DNA of 64,000 nucleotides, taken from contig NZ_CP014230.1 in NCBI RefSeq assembly GCF_001553625.1, positions 1,240,001-1,304,000 of the forward strand, given 5' to 3'. The notes under the pieces are model-generated. The model saw nothing but the letters and a program-made list of their open reading frames with translations, searched no databases and was not told the DNA's origin. Source of the stretch: Desulfomicrobium orale DSM 12838. Its GTDB lineage: Bacteria > Desulfobacterota > Desulfovibrionia > Desulfovibrionales > Desulfomicrobiaceae. Made by a program: the position numbers and the translations under genes. Below are positions 19,720 to 27,710 of this stretch, in pieces; positions within the stretch are counted from its first letter, which is position 1, and each line of letters opens with the position of its first letter.

Positions 19720-20556
19720 CTATCGGGAAAGTTGTTTCCAGGAGTAGTGCCGCTTCTCGAACCACTGGAAGGCGAGGTCGAGCAGCGCGCCGACGGCGCT
19801 GATGCAGGCCATGCCCGCGATGACGACGTCCGTCCGGCCCACGGTGTAGGCGTGGGTGATGAGGTAGCCCACGCCCGAAAGGCTGCCGGGCAGCATCTCC
19901 GCCGAGACGAGGCACATCCAGGCCACGCCGAGGCCGATCCGCAGGCCGTTGACGATGGAAGGCGCGGCGGCGGGCAGGAGAATCTTCAGAAAAATGCCGG
20001 ACTCCGAAGCCCCGAGGACGCGGGCAGAGTCGATGAGGGTGCGGCTTGCGGTCTGTACCCCGTGCACGGCGCTGGTCAGCACCGGGAAGAACGCGCCGAC
20101 GAAGATGATGAAGAGCATCGAGAGTTTGAGGTTGTTGAAATAGAAGTACAGCTGCCCGCGGGGCAACCTGGCCAGGGTGGCCAGGCTTTCCACGCCGAAC
20201 CAGGCCAGTACCAGCGGCACCCAGGCCAGGGGCGGAATGGGCCTGAACATTCCGAGAAACGCATTCAGCAGACGGTGGAGGCCCGCATAGTAACCCATGG
20301 CCACGCCGAGAGGTACGCCGATCAGCACTGCCACGGCGTAGCCGCACAGGACGCGGACCAGGCTGATGCCGATGTTGCCCGCAAGGCTCCCCATGCTGAT
20401 GACGTTTCCGGTGGGATGGGCGAGCAGATCCGCCACCTGGGAAAGGGGCGGGAGAATCAGCTCGTTGCCTGTGGAGCGCGCCGCCCATTCCCAGACGGCG
20501 AAGAAGAAGAGCGGCACAAGAAGCGGCGCACACAGCGCGGAGAGGAATTTTGACAT
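19720..20556 (-). CDS. ABC importer permease (SsuC/TauC type)
   Basis: A 278-residue integral membrane protein with about six hydrophobic segments and the BPD permease loop (DSARVLGASESGIFLKILLPAAAPSIVNGLRIGLGVAW). It is the channel of the importer whose binding protein lies upstream and ATPase downstream. The family carries sulfonates, nitrate, pyrimidine or thiamin precursors, so substrate cannot be set from sequence. Confidence 0.88.
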   Translation of the reverse strand: MSKFLSALCAPLLVPLFFFAVWEWAARSTGNELILPPLSQVADLLAHPTGNVISMGSLAGNIGISLVRVLCGYAVAVLIGVPLGVAMGYYAGLHRLLNAFLGMFRPIPPLAWVPLVLAWFGVESLATLARLPRGQLYFYFNNLKLSMLFIIFVGAFFPVLTSAVHGVQTASRTLIDSARVLGASESGIFLKILLPAAAPSIVNGLRIGLGVAWMCLVSAEMLPGSLSGVGYLITHAYTVGRTDVVIAGMACISAVGALLDLAFQWFEKRHYSWKQLSR

Positions 20557-20615
20557 GATGATCCCTGACGGTTCCGGGCGGCATTTCCGGAAAGGGGAGC
20601 GGGCTCCCCTGCCGT

Positions 20616-21713
20616 CTACAGTTTGGTTGCTCTGTCGGATTCGATGAGCAGCGGTCTGGCCTGTTCGATGGACTTGTCCTTCAGCGCGCCGTTGAATTTG
20701 TGCATCCGGTTGAGCATATCCAGATAGGTCCCCGCGCCGCGCATCCAGTTTTCATTGAAGTCGTTCATGAACACGAGGGTGGACATGCGCCCGGCTTCCG
20801 GCGGCAGGCCGATCCATTTGGCCGCAATCTCCCCGGCTTCCTGCGGGTGCGCGTTGCACCACGTGTTGGCGTGTCTGATCAGGTCCACATAGGCGGAGAC
20901 CACTTCGGGGTGGTTTTGCAGCATGTCTTCGGAGGCCACGGCCACGCAGCAGGGGAAATTGGCCCACTGTCCGGCGGGGGGCAGATCCGCCAGATTGATG
21001 ATCACCTTGCCGGAACCCGTGGTCTGGGCCACTTCCGGAAACGGCGAGGGGCCGACCACGGCGTCCACCTGACCGGAAGTAAGGGATGCGAGGAGATTGC
21101 CCGTGTCCTTGAGGTCCACGAGAAGAATATCGGCTTCCATGTCCGACGGGTCGAGCGTCACCCGCAGTCCGGCCTGGACCAGTGCGCCTTCGAGCACGAT
21201 TTTCGGAGCGCTCGTCGGCGAATGAAAGCCGATCCGGAAAGGCTCTCCGGCGTCTTTCACGTGTTTCATGAGGCTGTCCCAGCCGGTGAGCGGAGAATTT
21301 TTGGGTGCGACAAGGGCCATGCCTTCTGTCTGGAGAGGGCAGACGATTTTCATGGGGATGCCTTTGTCGATGCCGGCCATGATGGCGGTGATGGAGGCGA
21401 TGCCCATGTCCAGATGCTTCTGGGCGAACAGGGTGGCGGTTTCGGAGCCGCTCTTCGCGACGACGAGATCAAGGATGGCTATGGGCTTGCCGTTTTTGAC
21501 CAGCTCGTAGCTTTCGCGGTCCACAAGGGGATTGAGGCGGACATTTTGGTCCTTGAATATTTCGCTGTTGGACGCCGCCACGAGAAAGGGGGAATGGTGC
21601 GTGGTGAAGATGTAGCCGGCCTTGAAGGCCGGAAGTTCGGCCAGGGCCATGACCGGCAGGCAAAGGAGCAGGACGGCCGTGGCCGCCATGCGGCGAAGAA
21701 AGGTGGTGAACAT
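20616..21713 (-). CDS. ABC importer substrate-binding protein (NMT1/SsuA-like)
   Basis: A 365-residue periplasmic binding protein. ATG 21713 is chosen because a signal peptide begins there (MFTTFLRRMAATAVLLLCLPVMALA); the frame extends upstream without resemblance. The mature part has the NMT1-like pattern: a THHSPFLVAASNSEIFKDQNV opening, LDMGIASITAIMAGIDKG, then QVDAVVGPSPF and NFPCCVAVASEDMLQNHPE. It delivers the ligand to the permease/ATPase pair downstream. The ligand is unknown. First gene of the five-gene operon, about 100 nt after a leader terminator. Confidence 0.84.
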   Translation of the reverse strand: MFTTFLRRMAATAVLLLCLPVMALAELPAFKAGYIFTTHHSPFLVAASNSEIFKDQNVRLNPLVDRESYELVKNGKPIAILDLVVAKSGSETATLFAQKHLDMGIASITAIMAGIDKGIPMKIVCPLQTEGMALVAPKNSPLTGWDSLMKHVKDAGEPFRIGFHSPTSAPKIVLEGALVQAGLRVTLDPSDMEADILLVDLKDTGNLLASLTSGQVDAVVGPSPFPEVAQTTGSGKVIINLADLPPAGQWANFPCCVAVASEDMLQNHPEVVSAYVDLIRHANTWCNAHPQEAGEIAAKWIGLPPEAGRMSTLVFMNDFNENWMRGAGTYLDMLNRMHKFNGALKDKSIEQARPLLIESDRATKL

Positions 21714-21809
21714 GCGGACTTCTCCCGGGTTGAGGTGAACGAGTGCTCCGAAGCGGGTTCGGAAGCTTCCGGCATGGCGGCAGCCCGTTGCCGGCCGCCG
21801 TGCCGGCAC

Positions 21810-21956
21810 AAAAAATCCCGTACGGAACCGTACGGGAGAAGCGATGGGAGAATGTCCGTCAGTGAAGGGCGGAAGGGGAAGCCGCTGTTTTCAGCGCACC
21901 GCCCGCAGCGACGGGGACATCCAGTCCCACCGCGGGTGGTGTCAGGTCATGCCTGA
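21810..21956 (-). promoter_or_regulatory. Structured leader RNA with terminator upstream of the importer/double-cubane operon
   Basis: Reading leftward, four stems follow closely: TCAGG/CCTGA (21956-21942); CACCACCCGC/GCGGGCGGTG (21941-21932 with 21906-21897, one mismatch) enclosing GGGAC/GTCCC; and CGCTG-AAAA-CAGCG (21896-21883). The series ends in a perfect 10-bp hairpin (TCCCGTACGG/CCGTACGGGA, 21837-21816) and six U (21815-21810), 97 nt before the binding-protein start. This looks like a riboswitch or attenuator, or a separate small RNA with its own terminator. It does not match a riboswitch class I recognise. Confidence 0.5.
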
Positions 21957-22030
21957 AGGAAAATAGCGGAAATGCGGCATAAAACCTCTGCTTGCGCCGG
22001 GGCGCTTGGTGCAAGGAACGCACGGGATAT

Positions 22031-22060
22031 AAAAAAACGGCCCATCCATGTAAAGGGCCT
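22031..22060 (-). terminator. Terminator after cimA
   Basis: On the minus strand GGCCC, an 11-nt loop, GGGCC, one G, then seven T. It ends the cimA transcript about 70 bp after its stop. Confidence 0.78.
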
Positions 22061-22127
22061 GTCCGGTTTTTCGTTCCGGAAACGGCCCCTCCCGGCCGGA
22101 CGCAGGTTTTCGTAAACGGCCGCGGCG

Positions 22128-23741
22128 TCAGATGTCCCGGATGGCCTGGGTCAGCTTCTTCTGGTCGTCCTTGAACAGTTTGTAGTTGATGGAATCTTCC
22201 AGAGCCTGGCGGCTGGCTTCGATGATGTTGTAGGACACTCCCACGGTGGTCCATCTGCTCTGGCTGTCCCCGGATTCGATGAGCACCCGCACTTCCGAGG
22301 CCGTGCCGCCGCTTCCGCGGGCCATGCCGGACAGCACGCGGACCTTGAAATCCATGAGGCGCATCTCCCCCAGATTAGGGTAGAAGCGTTCCAGAGCCTT
22401 GCGCAGGGCGCAGTCCATGGCGTTGACCGGGCCCTTGCCCGTGGCCGCCGTGTGCTCGACGACGCCGCCCACGCGCAGCATGACCGTGGCTTCGGTGAAG
22501 GGTTCCGCATCGGCGGTCAGCACGGAGTCCATGATCCGGACGCTGATCAGCCGGAAATAGCTCCGCGCCCGGCCCAGCACCCGGTTCACCAGCAGCTCGT
22601 AGGACGCCTCGGCGGCGGAGTACTCGTACCCTTTTTCCTCGCGCGTCTTCAGCTCCGTCAGAAGCTCCAGAACAAAGGGGTCGTCCTTGTCCAGGTCGAA
22701 GCCGTACTGCCGGGCCTTGAGCAGGATATTGGCCTGTCCGGCCAGATCCGAGAGCAGAACGCGCCGTTTGTTGCCCACCAGCTCCGGTTCGATGTGTTCG
22801 TAGGTGCGCGGGTTGCGGCGTACGGCGGAAACGTGGACCCCGCCCTTGTGCGTGAAAGCGGACTGCCCGATGTAGGGCTGGCGCTTGAAGGCACGCAGGT
22901 TGGCCACTTCGCTGACAAAGGCCGACGCGTCGCTCAGACGGCGCAGGTGGCCGTCAGGCAGACAGGACAGGCCCATCTTCAGTTCCAGATTGGGGATGAT
23001 GGAGCAGAGGTTGGCGTTGCCGCACCGCTCGCCATAGCCGTTGATGGTGCCCTGGACGTGGACGGCCCCGTGTTCGACGGCGGCCAGGGAGTTAGCCACG
23101 GCCAGCTCACAGTCGTTGTGGGCGTGGATGCCGAGCCGGGCCTCGGGCAGGTCGCGGCGCACGGCGTCCATGATGGCCGCGATTTCTCCGGGCAGAGTGC
23201 CGCCGTTGGTGTCGCAGAGCACCAGCAGGTCCGCACGCGCTTCCAGAGCCTTGCGCAGACAGGCCGTGGCGTAGGCCGGGTCGGCCTTGTAGCCGTCGAA
23301 GAAATGCTCGGCGTCGTAGAAGAGCTCCCCGGCGTGGGAGCGCAGAAACGCCAGGGAATCGCGGATGAGTTCCAAATTGCGTTCCAGCGGGATTTGCAGA
23401 GCTTCGGTGACATGAATGTCCCAGGTCTTGCCGAAGATGGTCAGAACCGGCGCTCCGGATTCCACCAGGGCCAGCAGGTTTTCGTCCGCGTGGGCCGTGG
23501 TTTTGGCAGCGTGGGTGGAGCCGAAGGCTGCCAGTTTGGCTGTGCGTGGCCCGTGCTGGCGCATTTCTGCGAAGAATCGCTTGTCCCGCGGGTTGGAGCC
23601 CGGCCAGCCGCCTTCGATATAGGCCACGCCCAGGTGGTCGAGTCTGGCGGCGATGCGTTGTTTGTCCTCGGTGGAGAGGGTCAGTTCCTCGGACTGGGTG
23701 CCGTCGCGCAGGGTGGTGTCGTAAATCTGGACGGTTTGCAT
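22128..23741 (-). CDS. cimA: (R)-citramalate synthase
   Basis: A 537-residue enzyme of the citramalate/isopropylmalate synthase family, long form. The catalytic TIM barrel (about 1-280) opens with VQIYDTTLRDGTQSEELTLS and holds the metal-site HAHNDCELAVANS and GTINGYGERCGNANL motifs. A linker and the C-terminal regulatory LeuA-dimer-type domain (about 400-530) follow. It condenses acetyl-CoA with pyruvate to citramalate, the first step of the pyruvate route to isoleucine. ATG 23741 has AAGGGGA upstream. An isoleucine-rich leader peptide and a terminator lie just upstream, which fits attenuation by isoleucine supply and supports this name over plain isopropylmalate synthase. Confidence 0.92.
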   Translation of the reverse strand: MQTVQIYDTTLRDGTQSEELTLSTEDKQRIAARLDHLGVAYIEGGWPGSNPRDKRFFAEMRQHGPRTAKLAAFGSTHAAKTTAHADENLLALVESGAPVLTIFGKTWDIHVTEALQIPLERNLELIRDSLAFLRSHAGELFYDAEHFFDGYKADPAYATACLRKALEARADLLVLCDTNGGTLPGEIAAIMDAVRRDLPEARLGIHAHNDCELAVANSLAAVEHGAVHVQGTINGYGERCGNANLCSIIPNLELKMGLSCLPDGHLRRLSDASAFVSEVANLRAFKRQPYIGQSAFTHKGGVHVSAVRRNPRTYEHIEPELVGNKRRVLLSDLAGQANILLKARQYGFDLDKDDPFVLELLTELKTREEKGYEYSAAEASYELLVNRVLGRARSYFRLISVRIMDSVLTADAEPFTEATVMLRVGGVVEHTAATGKGPVNAMDCALRKALERFYPNLGEMRLMDFKVRVLSGMARGSGGTASEVRVLIESGDSQSRWTTVGVSYNIIEASRQALEDSINYKLFKDDQKKLTQAIRDI

Positions 23742-23770
23742 GTGGTTTCCCCTTGCCGGATGAAGTCACG

Positions 23771-23800
23771 AAAAAAGCCCCCGGCCTGATGCTCGGGGGC
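23771..23800 (-). terminator. Attenuator-type terminator between leader peptide and cimA
   Basis: On the minus strand GCCCCCGAGC, ATCA, GGCCGGGGGC, followed by six T, 27 nt after the leader peptide stop and 30 nt before the cimA start. Position and T run fit a transcription attenuator. Confidence 0.72.
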
Positions 23801-23826
23801 TTCTGGTGCGTGAAACGCGGATGCCG

Positions 23827-23889
23827 TCAGCTCCCCGAGGCCGTATCGCGGTCCATGATCAGAATGATGATGGCGGGGATGGCGTTCAT
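23827..23889 (-). CDS. Isoleucine-rich leader peptide of cimA
   Basis: A 20-codon frame, ATG 23889 to TGA 23827. Five of its first eleven codons specify isoleucine (IPAIIILIM segment, mostly ATC), with one leucine. It is followed by a terminator hairpin and then cimA, the committed enzyme of an isoleucine route. Stalling of ribosomes at the Ile codons when charged tRNA-Ile is scarce would be expected to stop the terminator forming. There is no ribosome site before the ATG, and the best promoter (TTGACA at 23928-23923) would start the RNA only a few bases upstream, so the peptide may be read from a nearly leaderless mRNA. Confidence 0.65.
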   Translation of the reverse strand: MNAIPAIIILIMDRDTASGS

Positions 23890-23922
23890 ATCGTTTTTGA
23901 AACTGAAGGGCTGGCCGTGATT

Positions 23923-23928
23923 TGTCAA
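23923..23928 (-). promoter_or_regulatory. -35 element of the likely cimA promoter
   Basis: Perfect TTGACA on the minus strand. After 17 bp the -10 position reads CAGTTT, a poor match, so the promoter is tentative. Confidence 0.4.
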
Positions 23929-23934
23929 GGCCGC

Positions 23935-24210
23935 TCACTGGGCGATCTTGATTTCCTGCGCGTCGATGACATCCATGCCGTTGTCCATCTCCCGCGAGCC
24001 GAGGACAATGGCCCGGCACCCGCCCAGGCCAGAGGCGTCGATGCCGCGCACGATGTAGTTGGTGGCGGCGGTGACCAGAATGACACCCGAAGAGGTTTCC
24101 TTGAGGATACCGTGTATTTCCATCGTTTCTCCGGCCAGGATCGGGGCCGGAGTCAGAACCAGCAGGGCGATGGTCAAAGTATCGCGGATATGGCGGGCAA
24201 TGCGGTTCAT
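23935..24210 (-). CDS. Small secreted protein, function unknown
   Basis: A 91-residue product; ATG 24210 has GAAGG upstream and starts a signal peptide (MNRIARHIRDTLTIALLVLTPAPILAG). The mature ~65 residues (ETMEIHGILKETSSGVILVTAATNYIVRGIDASGLGGCRAIVLGS...) look like a short beta-barrel of the kind seen in small periplasmic OB-like domains. A good promoter stands upstream. It ends just before the cimA promoter, so it is separate from cimA control. No family is recognised. Confidence 0.62.
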   Translation of the reverse strand: MNRIARHIRDTLTIALLVLTPAPILAGETMEIHGILKETSSGVILVTAATNYIVRGIDASGLGGCRAIVLGSREMDNGMDVIDAQEIKIAQ

Positions 24211-24273
24211 GAATGCCTTCTTTCTCTTATTTTCAACAGGCTGAATACTTGGGTTGAACAAAAAATTACGCTG

Positions 24274-24302
24274 GAATTATGCGCAAACATGGCTTCTGTC
24301 AA
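24274..24302 (-). promoter_or_regulatory. Promoter of the small secreted protein gene
   Basis: Minus-strand TTGACA (24302-24297), 17-bp spacer, TAATTC (24279-24274), about 64 bp before the start codon. Confidence 0.62.
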
Positions 24303-24400
24303 ACGCTGCTTGTTGGACAGTCGGATCGCAGCAGCGTCTTTTCGTGTCTCTGGCGGATGGGGAGTTGGCGCATGTGGTCCGCTTCCGGCCTGGATGAAGG

Positions 24401-25795
24401 TTATCTCACGGAAACGCCCGCACCGAGAAGGGTCAGGCCGCGGATGCGTTCCAGAAAGGCCCCCCGCCGTATATCCGGCCGGTCCTCGCCCGGGCGTAAT
24501 GTGGATATGGACAGCTTGCCGGCCACGGCCCGGCCTTCCACGCCATCCGGAAGAGCGGTGCGCAGGCCCCACAGATTGTGCAGCATGAGCGGTTCATTGT
24601 GTTCATCGACACCCAGATACAGGCCGATGTGGCCCGGCAGCCAGACAAGGGAAGCGAAAGGAACGCCCCGCGTCCGGATGGTTTCGAGCTTGGCGTCCGG
24701 AGTCAGGCCGTTCAGGGAGATGAACTGGCCGCCCTGTCTGGCCTGCTGGACCGAATTGCGCGGCAGCCAGACGCCGAAAGGCAGGAAGAGGTCGCGCAGG
24801 GTGGAAGAGCAGTCCCGGTTTTCAAACATTCCGCCCCAGCCGTAGAGCTGCCCGGTCATGGCGTCGGCCAGTCCGGCCACGGCCCGCGCTGTCAGGGGCA
24901 GGGGCATGGGTGCGGCCTGCTGCGCGCTCAGTTCGGCCTCGCCCGTTTCGGCCCAGTTGTTCACGCCCCGCACGGGAACCTTCACCCGCAAGCCCGTGGC
25001 CGTCTGGCCGTGTATGGGAAAAATGGCTCCGATATGGGTCTGGCCGAGAAAGCGCACTCCGTCCATGAGCGGCGTGTCGTCCGCGATCAGGGCCGCCATG
25101 TGCCGGGATTCGTACGCGGCGCGGAAATCTTTTCCGGCCAGGGCCACGTCCTCGGCGCGGACCCAGCCGTGAGCGAAGGCCGTCTCCACGAGATACCAGG
25201 CCCGGTCGGCGGAAACATGGGTCACGAACACGGGCGTGCCGAGCCACAGGGCGCTGTTCTGGAAATAATCGAAGGGAAAACCCTCGCCTGGACGGGCCGG
25301 ATCCAGAAAGAAGGGCCGCAGGGTCGGCAGGAGGCGCAGGGCGGTGTTCCGGGTGACAATGCCCGGACTGTGCATGGACGGATAGGCGGACATGTTCTGC
25401 AGGGCCACCAGACGGTCCCAGCGATCCCGCGGGTAGGGCTGCAGATTTTCCGCGTAACCCTGCTTGCCGCCGTAGGCGCGTACGCCCCAGAAGGCCTGTT
25501 CCGGAGACAGGGACGGCTTCTGCAGATGCCAGGGCGCGAAGAACCGCTCCAGAGCTCTGCCGTGCAGTACCGCCCGCTCGGCCTCCGGCAGCAGTGGTGC
25601 GTCCGAAAGCGGTACAGCCTCGGAGGCCAGTTGCGGCACATCGAAAACCACTTCGGGGAGAGGCCCGACGCGGGGCTCCTGGACAATGGCCGGTTCCCTG
25701 GCGGGAGGCGCTTCGGGCGGCGGTGCGGGTCTGGAAGCGCAGGCGCCCGCAAACAGCAGCAGGAGCAGCAGACAGAGCGGGAGGCTTGGTTTCAT
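24401..25795 (-). CDS. SH3-domain NlpC/P60 cell-wall peptidase lipoprotein
   Basis: A 464-residue lipoprotein (lipobox LLLFAGAC, cysteine near residue 19). After a Pro-rich linker come an N-terminal clip region (about 60-150), tandem SH3-like domains (about 150-290; SPGIVTRNTALRLLPT, then TPLMDGVRFLGQ) and a C-terminal NlpC/P60 domain. Catalytic residues are visible: Cys329 in NRDCSSTLRDLF, His389 in LPGHIGLYLG and the third polar position in HNLWG. Enzymes of this layout, including one from Desulfovibrio, cut gamma-D-glutamyl-diamino-acid bonds in muropeptides. It should act in the periplasm in wall turnover. It lies 91 bp downstream of the YitT gene on the same strand. Confidence 0.86.
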   Translation of the reverse strand: MKPSLPLCLLLLLLFAGACASRPAPPPEAPPAREPAIVQEPRVGPLPEVVFDVPQLASEAVPLSDAPLLPEAERAVLHGRALERFFAPWHLQKPSLSPEQAFWGVRAYGGKQGYAENLQPYPRDRWDRLVALQNMSAYPSMHSPGIVTRNTALRLLPTLRPFFLDPARPGEGFPFDYFQNSALWLGTPVFVTHVSADRAWYLVETAFAHGWVRAEDVALAGKDFRAAYESRHMAALIADDTPLMDGVRFLGQTHIGAIFPIHGQTATGLRVKVPVRGVNNWAETGEAELSAQQAAPMPLPLTARAVAGLADAMTGQLYGWGGMFENRDCSSTLRDLFLPFGVWLPRNSVQQARQGGQFISLNGLTPDAKLETIRTRGVPFASLVWLPGHIGLYLGVDEHNEPLMLHNLWGLRTALPDGVEGRAVAGKLSISTLRPGEDRPDIRRGAFLERIRGLTLLGAGVSVR

Positions 25796-25885
25796 GGGGC
25801 GGCTCGCTGGAAGACGGGGAAAGCACTCACGCCGGTCCCGGTCCGCAAGGGGGACTGGCCGGAAACACGGCGCGGCGTGCGGCCA

Positions 25886-26752
25886 TCAGTACACTTTCCA
25901 TTTGGAGAAACCCTTGCCGATGACATTGAAGGTGTTCTCAAAAATGACGAAGGCGTCCGGGTCCAGGGTGAAGATCATTTCCTCCAGTTTTTTCTGCTGA
26001 AGGTTGTTGACCACCGTCATGACCACCTGCTTGGGCTGGCCCGTGTAGCCGCCCCGTCCTTCCAGAATGGTCACCCCGCGCTGGGCCCCCTCGATGATGG
26101 CCCGGGAAATGGCCTGGGCCTGATTGGAGATGATGAAGACCAGTTTGCGCTGGTTGAACATGCTCAGCACATGGTCCGTGACCTGGCCGCTGACAAAGAC
26201 CGATATCAGGGAGTACATGACCACGTCCGTGTCCATGAGCCAGAAGCCCACGCCGAGCACGCACATATTGAACAGAAAGCCGATCTGCCCGATTCTGAAC
26301 CCGAAACGCTGGTGCAGGATCACGGCGATGATATCGAGGCCGCCCGTGGAGCCGAAAGAACGCAGGGCCGTGCCGACGCCTCCGCCGAGCAGGGCCCCCG
26401 CGGCGATGGCCGCCAGCAGGCTGTCCTCTATGGGCAGGACCACGGAAGACAGCAGCTCCATCCAGATGGAGACGGCCGCCATGCCGTAGGCCGTATACAG
26501 CACGAATCTGCGGCTGACCAGGAACCAGCCGCCTATGGCTATGGGTATGTTCAGAAAGAGCAGCCACAGGCCCGGACTCAGGGTGCTCGTGAAGTAGTAG
26601 AAGAGCAGACTGATGCTCGAAACGCCGCCGGACAGAAATTCGTGCGGCACAGCCACGCTCTGGATGCTCAGGGCCACCAGCGAGCTGCCCAGGGTCAGCA
26701 GGAACAGGTTCCATGGAATGGAAAAAGCGTAGATGCGTAGTTTTGAATTCAT
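25886..26752 (-). CDS. YitT-family membrane protein
   Basis: A 288-residue protein: about five or six transmembrane segments in the first 190 residues (GGVSSISLLFYYFT, RSFGSTGGLDIIAVIL), then a cytoplasmic DUF2179 domain (about 205-288; GVTILEGRGGYTG...KQVVMTVVNNLQ). ATG 26752 is chosen for the GGAGG 8 bp upstream. The family is broad and has no firm biochemical role. It lies between the rhomboid and the NlpC/P60 genes. Confidence 0.85.
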   Translation of the reverse strand: MNSKLRIYAFSIPWNLFLLTLGSSLVALSIQSVAVPHEFLSGGVSSISLLFYYFTSTLSPGLWLLFLNIPIAIGGWFLVSRRFVLYTAYGMAAVSIWMELLSSVVLPIEDSLLAAIAAGALLGGGVGTALRSFGSTGGLDIIAVILHQRFGFRIGQIGFLFNMCVLGVGFWLMDTDVVMYSLISVFVSGQVTDHVLSMFNQRKLVFIISNQAQAISRAIIEGAQRGVTILEGRGGYTGQPKQVVMTVVNNLQQKKLEEMIFTLDPDAFVIFENTFNVIGKGFSKWKVY

Positions 26753-26843
26753 GCGGCCCTCCATGCCCCGTGTGTGAAGGCTATGTCCAGTCTTTCGGGA
26801 GAGGTTTTTCCGGTGGATGCCCATGTTTTCCGGCCTGTTGTTT

Positions 26844-27710
26844 TCACGCTGCCGCGGCCAGGCTCCAGGCCCAGCAGGACAGAGCCGCCCCGGCTCCGCC
26901 TGCCGCGAGATTGAGCCCGCGCCATCCGGCCGCCTTCCGCCGCCCGGGCAGCAGGCCGAAAGGAAGGCCGCACAGCAGCCCGAACAGATGAGCCCCCACG
27001 TCCACTCTCTCTTCTCCTGCTCCCAGCATGGCCAGCAGGCTCAGGGCGAAGCCGAGAGACAGAAAGAGAATCCGCATGCGGCCTCCGGGTTTCAGGGCTC
27101 CTGCTCCGCCCGCCAGCACACCGACAAGCCCGAAGACGCCCGTGGACGCACCCACGCTGAGATGCCCCGGCCCCTGTATCCAGGCGTTGACGGCATTACC
27201 CAGGGCTCCCGTGAGCACGAAAAGGCCCCAGGTCAGCCCGGAGCCCAGACGCCTGCTCAGCAGGATGCCGAGGAGGGACAGGGCCGCGGCATTGGAAAGC
27301 AGATGTCCGGCGTCGGCGTGCAGAAAGAGGGCGGTCACGCAGCGCCACCATTCCCCGTGCAGAATCCGCCCTGAGTCGGCCCGGCCGTTCAGGTACCAGG
27401 CCGGGCGCGGGCCGGATTGCGGGTCCAGCCAGAGGGTCAGCAGCACGCATCCGCCTACGATCAGCAGGGAAATCCAGGAATTGTCGGGCAGGGGCTCGGG
27501 GCGCGGCAGGGTCCGGTTCTCGCGCTCGTAGGCCATGATTTCCGCACAGGCCGCCTGGGCCATGGCCGGGGAAACCAGAAGACGCGGCCCGGCTTCCGTC
27601 CGGCACAGAATGCCCTGAGATTGCAGAACCAGCATCCAGGTCCGCATGGTTTTCCTGTCAGGGAGGCTCTCCTCGCCGCCGGGGGCCAGCATGGGCAGGA
27701 TGTCGATCAC
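26844..27710 (-). CDS. Rhomboid-family intramembrane serine protease
   Basis: A 288-residue protein with a soluble N-terminal part (about 1-85) and about six membrane segments. The catalytic serine lies in VGASTGVFGLVG and the histidine in GAHLFGLLCG; HADAGHLLSNAAAL gives the conserved His-Asn region. It cuts membrane proteins within the bilayer; substrates are unknown. The start is GTG 27710, overlapping the DUF218 stop as GTGA, so the two are translationally coupled. Confidence 0.85.
   Translation of the reverse strand: MIDILPMLAPGGEESLPDRKTMRTWMLVLQSQGILCRTEAGPRLLVSPAMAQAACAEIMAYERENRTLPRPEPLPDNSWISLLIVGGCVLLTLWLDPQSGPRPAWYLNGRADSGRILHGEWWRCVTALFLHADAGHLLSNAAALSLLGILLSRRLGSGLTWGLFVLTGALGNAVNAWIQGPGHLSVGASTGVFGLVGVLAGGAGALKPGGRMRILFLSLGFALSLLAMLGAGEERVDVGAHLFGLLCGLPFGLLPGRRKAAGWRGLNLAAGGAGAALSCWAWSLAAAA

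Noticed and set aside
21840-22030. TPP or cobalamin riboswitch before the importer operon
   Set aside because: A GACCTGA string recalls the TPP motif, but the CTGAGA and GGGG.GC elements are missing. No B12-box was found.
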